A stretch of DNA of 6,532 bases from the NCBI GenBank assembly GCA_031277355.1, contig JAITMN010000109.1, forward strand, positions 1 to 6,532, read 5' to 3'. The stretch is from Nevskiaceae bacterium (GTDB taxonomy: Bacteria > Pseudomonadota > Gammaproteobacteria > Steroidobacterales > Steroidobacteraceae). This document shows, one piece after another, positions 5,571 through 6,532 of the stretch. How positions within the stretch are numbered: position 1 is the first letter of the stretch; each line of letters opens with the position of its first letter. Both the position numbers and the translations under genes were made by a program. Below the pieces are notes generated by a model, which worked only from the letters and a program-made list of their open reading frames with translations, did no database searches and was not told the DNA's origin.

Positions 5571-6532
5571 ATGCAATCAAGAATATCCGTTACCGCGACA
5601 ATGCTGGCCTGCGCCGCGCTCCCCGGCATCGGCCTTGCGCAAACCGCGCCCGCTCCCGATGGCGGCGAATTCTCAAGTTCCACCCAATTCCTCAGTGCAG
5701 TGGTGGTAACCGCATTGCGGCATGAAAAAGAGAATCTGTATGTCCCGTATTCCATCAGCACGGTTTCCAGCGACTACGTGGACGACTTCGGTCCGCGCAC
5801 CACTCCCGACGTGCTGAATGCCGTGAACGGCGCATTCATTCAAAAAACCAATCTCGGCGGCGGCTCAGCCTTCGTCAGAGGGCTGACGGGCAACCAATCG
5901 CTGACGCTGATCGACGGCATCCGTCTGAACAACGCCACCTTTCGCTACGGCCCGAACCAGTACCTCAACACCATCGACCCTTTCACCATCGATCGCATCG
6001 AAGTGGCCAAGGGCACCGGCTCGGTTCAGTATGGTACCGATGCGCTCGGTGGCACAGTGCAACTCCTCACACGCAATCCCGAGTTCGCCACCGACCAGCC
6101 CGGTTGGAATGCAAAACTGCTGGGCCGAACCATGACCCACGGCATGGAACAGACGCTGCGCGGTCAAGCCGGCTATTCCGGCGAGCGCTTCGCGTTCATC
6201 GGCGGCGTTTCGAGCAAGAACTTCGGTGATCTCATCGGCGGCAACGACACCGGCAAGCAATCTCCTTCCGGTTACGACGAATGGTCCGCCGATCTGAAGA
6301 CCCGCTTTCTGCTGAACCCCGGCGCTGAATTGACGCTCGCCGGCCAGTTCCTGCGGCAAGAGAATGTTCCGGTGTATCACAGCGTGCAGTTGGAGAACTA
6401 CGCGCTGCGGGAAATGGACCCGCAACAACACGCGCTCACCTACGCCCGGTTGAATCTTCACTCCGACAGCCGGTGGACGCAGGACGTGACGCTCACCGCC
6501 TCCTGGCAGCAAAGCCTCGAAGGACGCAACGC
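5571..6532 (+). CDS. TonB-dependent outer-membrane receptor, N-terminal part (3' end outside window)
   Basis: The frame is open from ATG 5571 to the last base (320 codons plus 2 bases), so the gene is cut by the window edge. Residues 1-23 are a Sec signal peptide with probable cleavage after GLA (21-23). A TonB box follows (AVVVTAL, 43-49). The plug domain spans about 55-170: FVRGLTGNQSLTLIDGIRLNN (101-121), then IDRIEVAKGTGSVQYGTDALGGTVQLLTRNP (140-170), the classic 'IERIEV..G..S..YGSDALGG' plug ending. Alternating beta-barrel strands start about residue 178. Such receptors import scarce ligands across the outer membrane using TonB-ExbB-ExbD energy. The plug wording (NNATFRYGPNQYLNTIDPF) recalls haem/haemoglobin-type receptors, but the ligand cannot be told from this part. 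The Shine-Dalgarno is weak (GAG/GGA within 20 nt upstream). Position next to two phosphatases suggests, without proof, a phosphorus-containing ligand. Confidence 0.93.
   Translation, partial: MQSRISVTATMLACAALPGIGLAQTAPAPDGGEFSSSTQFLSAVVVTALRHEKENLYVPYSISTVSSDYVDDFGPRTTPDVLNAVNGAFIQKTNLGGGSAFVRGLTGNQSLTLIDGIRLNNATFRYGPNQYLNTIDPFTIDRIEVAKGTGSVQYGTDALGGTVQLLTRNPEFATDQPGWNAKLLGRTMTHGMEQTLRGQAGYSGERFAFIGGVSSKNFGDLIGGNDTGKQSPSGYDEWSADLKTRFLLNPGAELTLAGQFLRQENVPVYHSVQLENYALREMDPQQHALTYARLNLHSDSRWTQDVTLTASWQQSLEGRN

Noticed and set aside
5604..5612. LAC (residues 12-14) in the receptor as a lipobox
   Set aside because: The Cys is too early and the hydrophobic core continues beyond it to a normal signal peptidase I site after GLA; receptors of this class are not usually lipoproteins.
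5488..5709. 73-codon open frame on the plus strand
   Set aside because: It runs through the terminator and the receptor's signal peptide in another frame, with no domain or ribosome binding site.
5865..6512. 215-codon open frame on the minus strand
   Set aside because: Antisense to the TonB-dependent receptor, whose plug motifs are clear; a shadow frame.

Overview
The window looks like a GC-rich Gram-negative chromosome, most likely a proteobacterium and plausibly a betaproteobacterium. The evidence is a molybdate-transporter (ModC-like) C-terminus, two exported lipoproteins with classical lipoboxes, a Tat-type signal, and a TonB-dependent outer-membrane receptor. The lineage is inferred from style and not from any marker gene. 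No RNA gene, insertion sequence, CRISPR array or phage element is visible.

Layout. (1) Bases 1-147 (+) hold the last 48 codons of an ABC-transporter ATPase ending in a TOBE/Mop-type fold, probably modC. (2) Nine bases past its stop, and convergent with it, lies the stop of a PhoX-family (DUF839) phosphatase on the minus strand (157-2238), made as a Tat-exported lipoprotein. (3) Bases 2239-2477 are a divergent intergenic region. It contains the phoX ribosome binding site, a Pho-box-like pair of TCAT repeats 11 bp apart with a correctly spaced -10 hexamer reading toward phoX, a weaker 11-bp-spaced pair reading the other way, and two overlapping inverted repeats. (4) Bases 2478-5444 (+) encode a 988-residue lipoprotein joining a YncE-like beta-propeller to a phosphoesterase / alkaline-phosphatase-like domain. 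(5) A textbook intrinsic terminator sits at 5499-5534. (6) From 5571 to the window edge runs the 5' part of a TonB-dependent receptor (signal peptide, TonB box, plug, first barrel strands).

Working model (inference). The two divergent lipoproteins belong to unrelated phosphatase families and share one control region. Together with the neighbouring receptor they could form a phosphorus-scavenging unit: phosphoesters are hydrolysed at the membrane surface or in the periplasm, and a receptor imports a substrate or product. The weak Pho-box candidate supports this but does not prove it. The receptor's plug resembles haem/haemoglobin-type receptors, so its ligand could instead be an iron compound. 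The modC fragment looks like an unrelated flanking gene.
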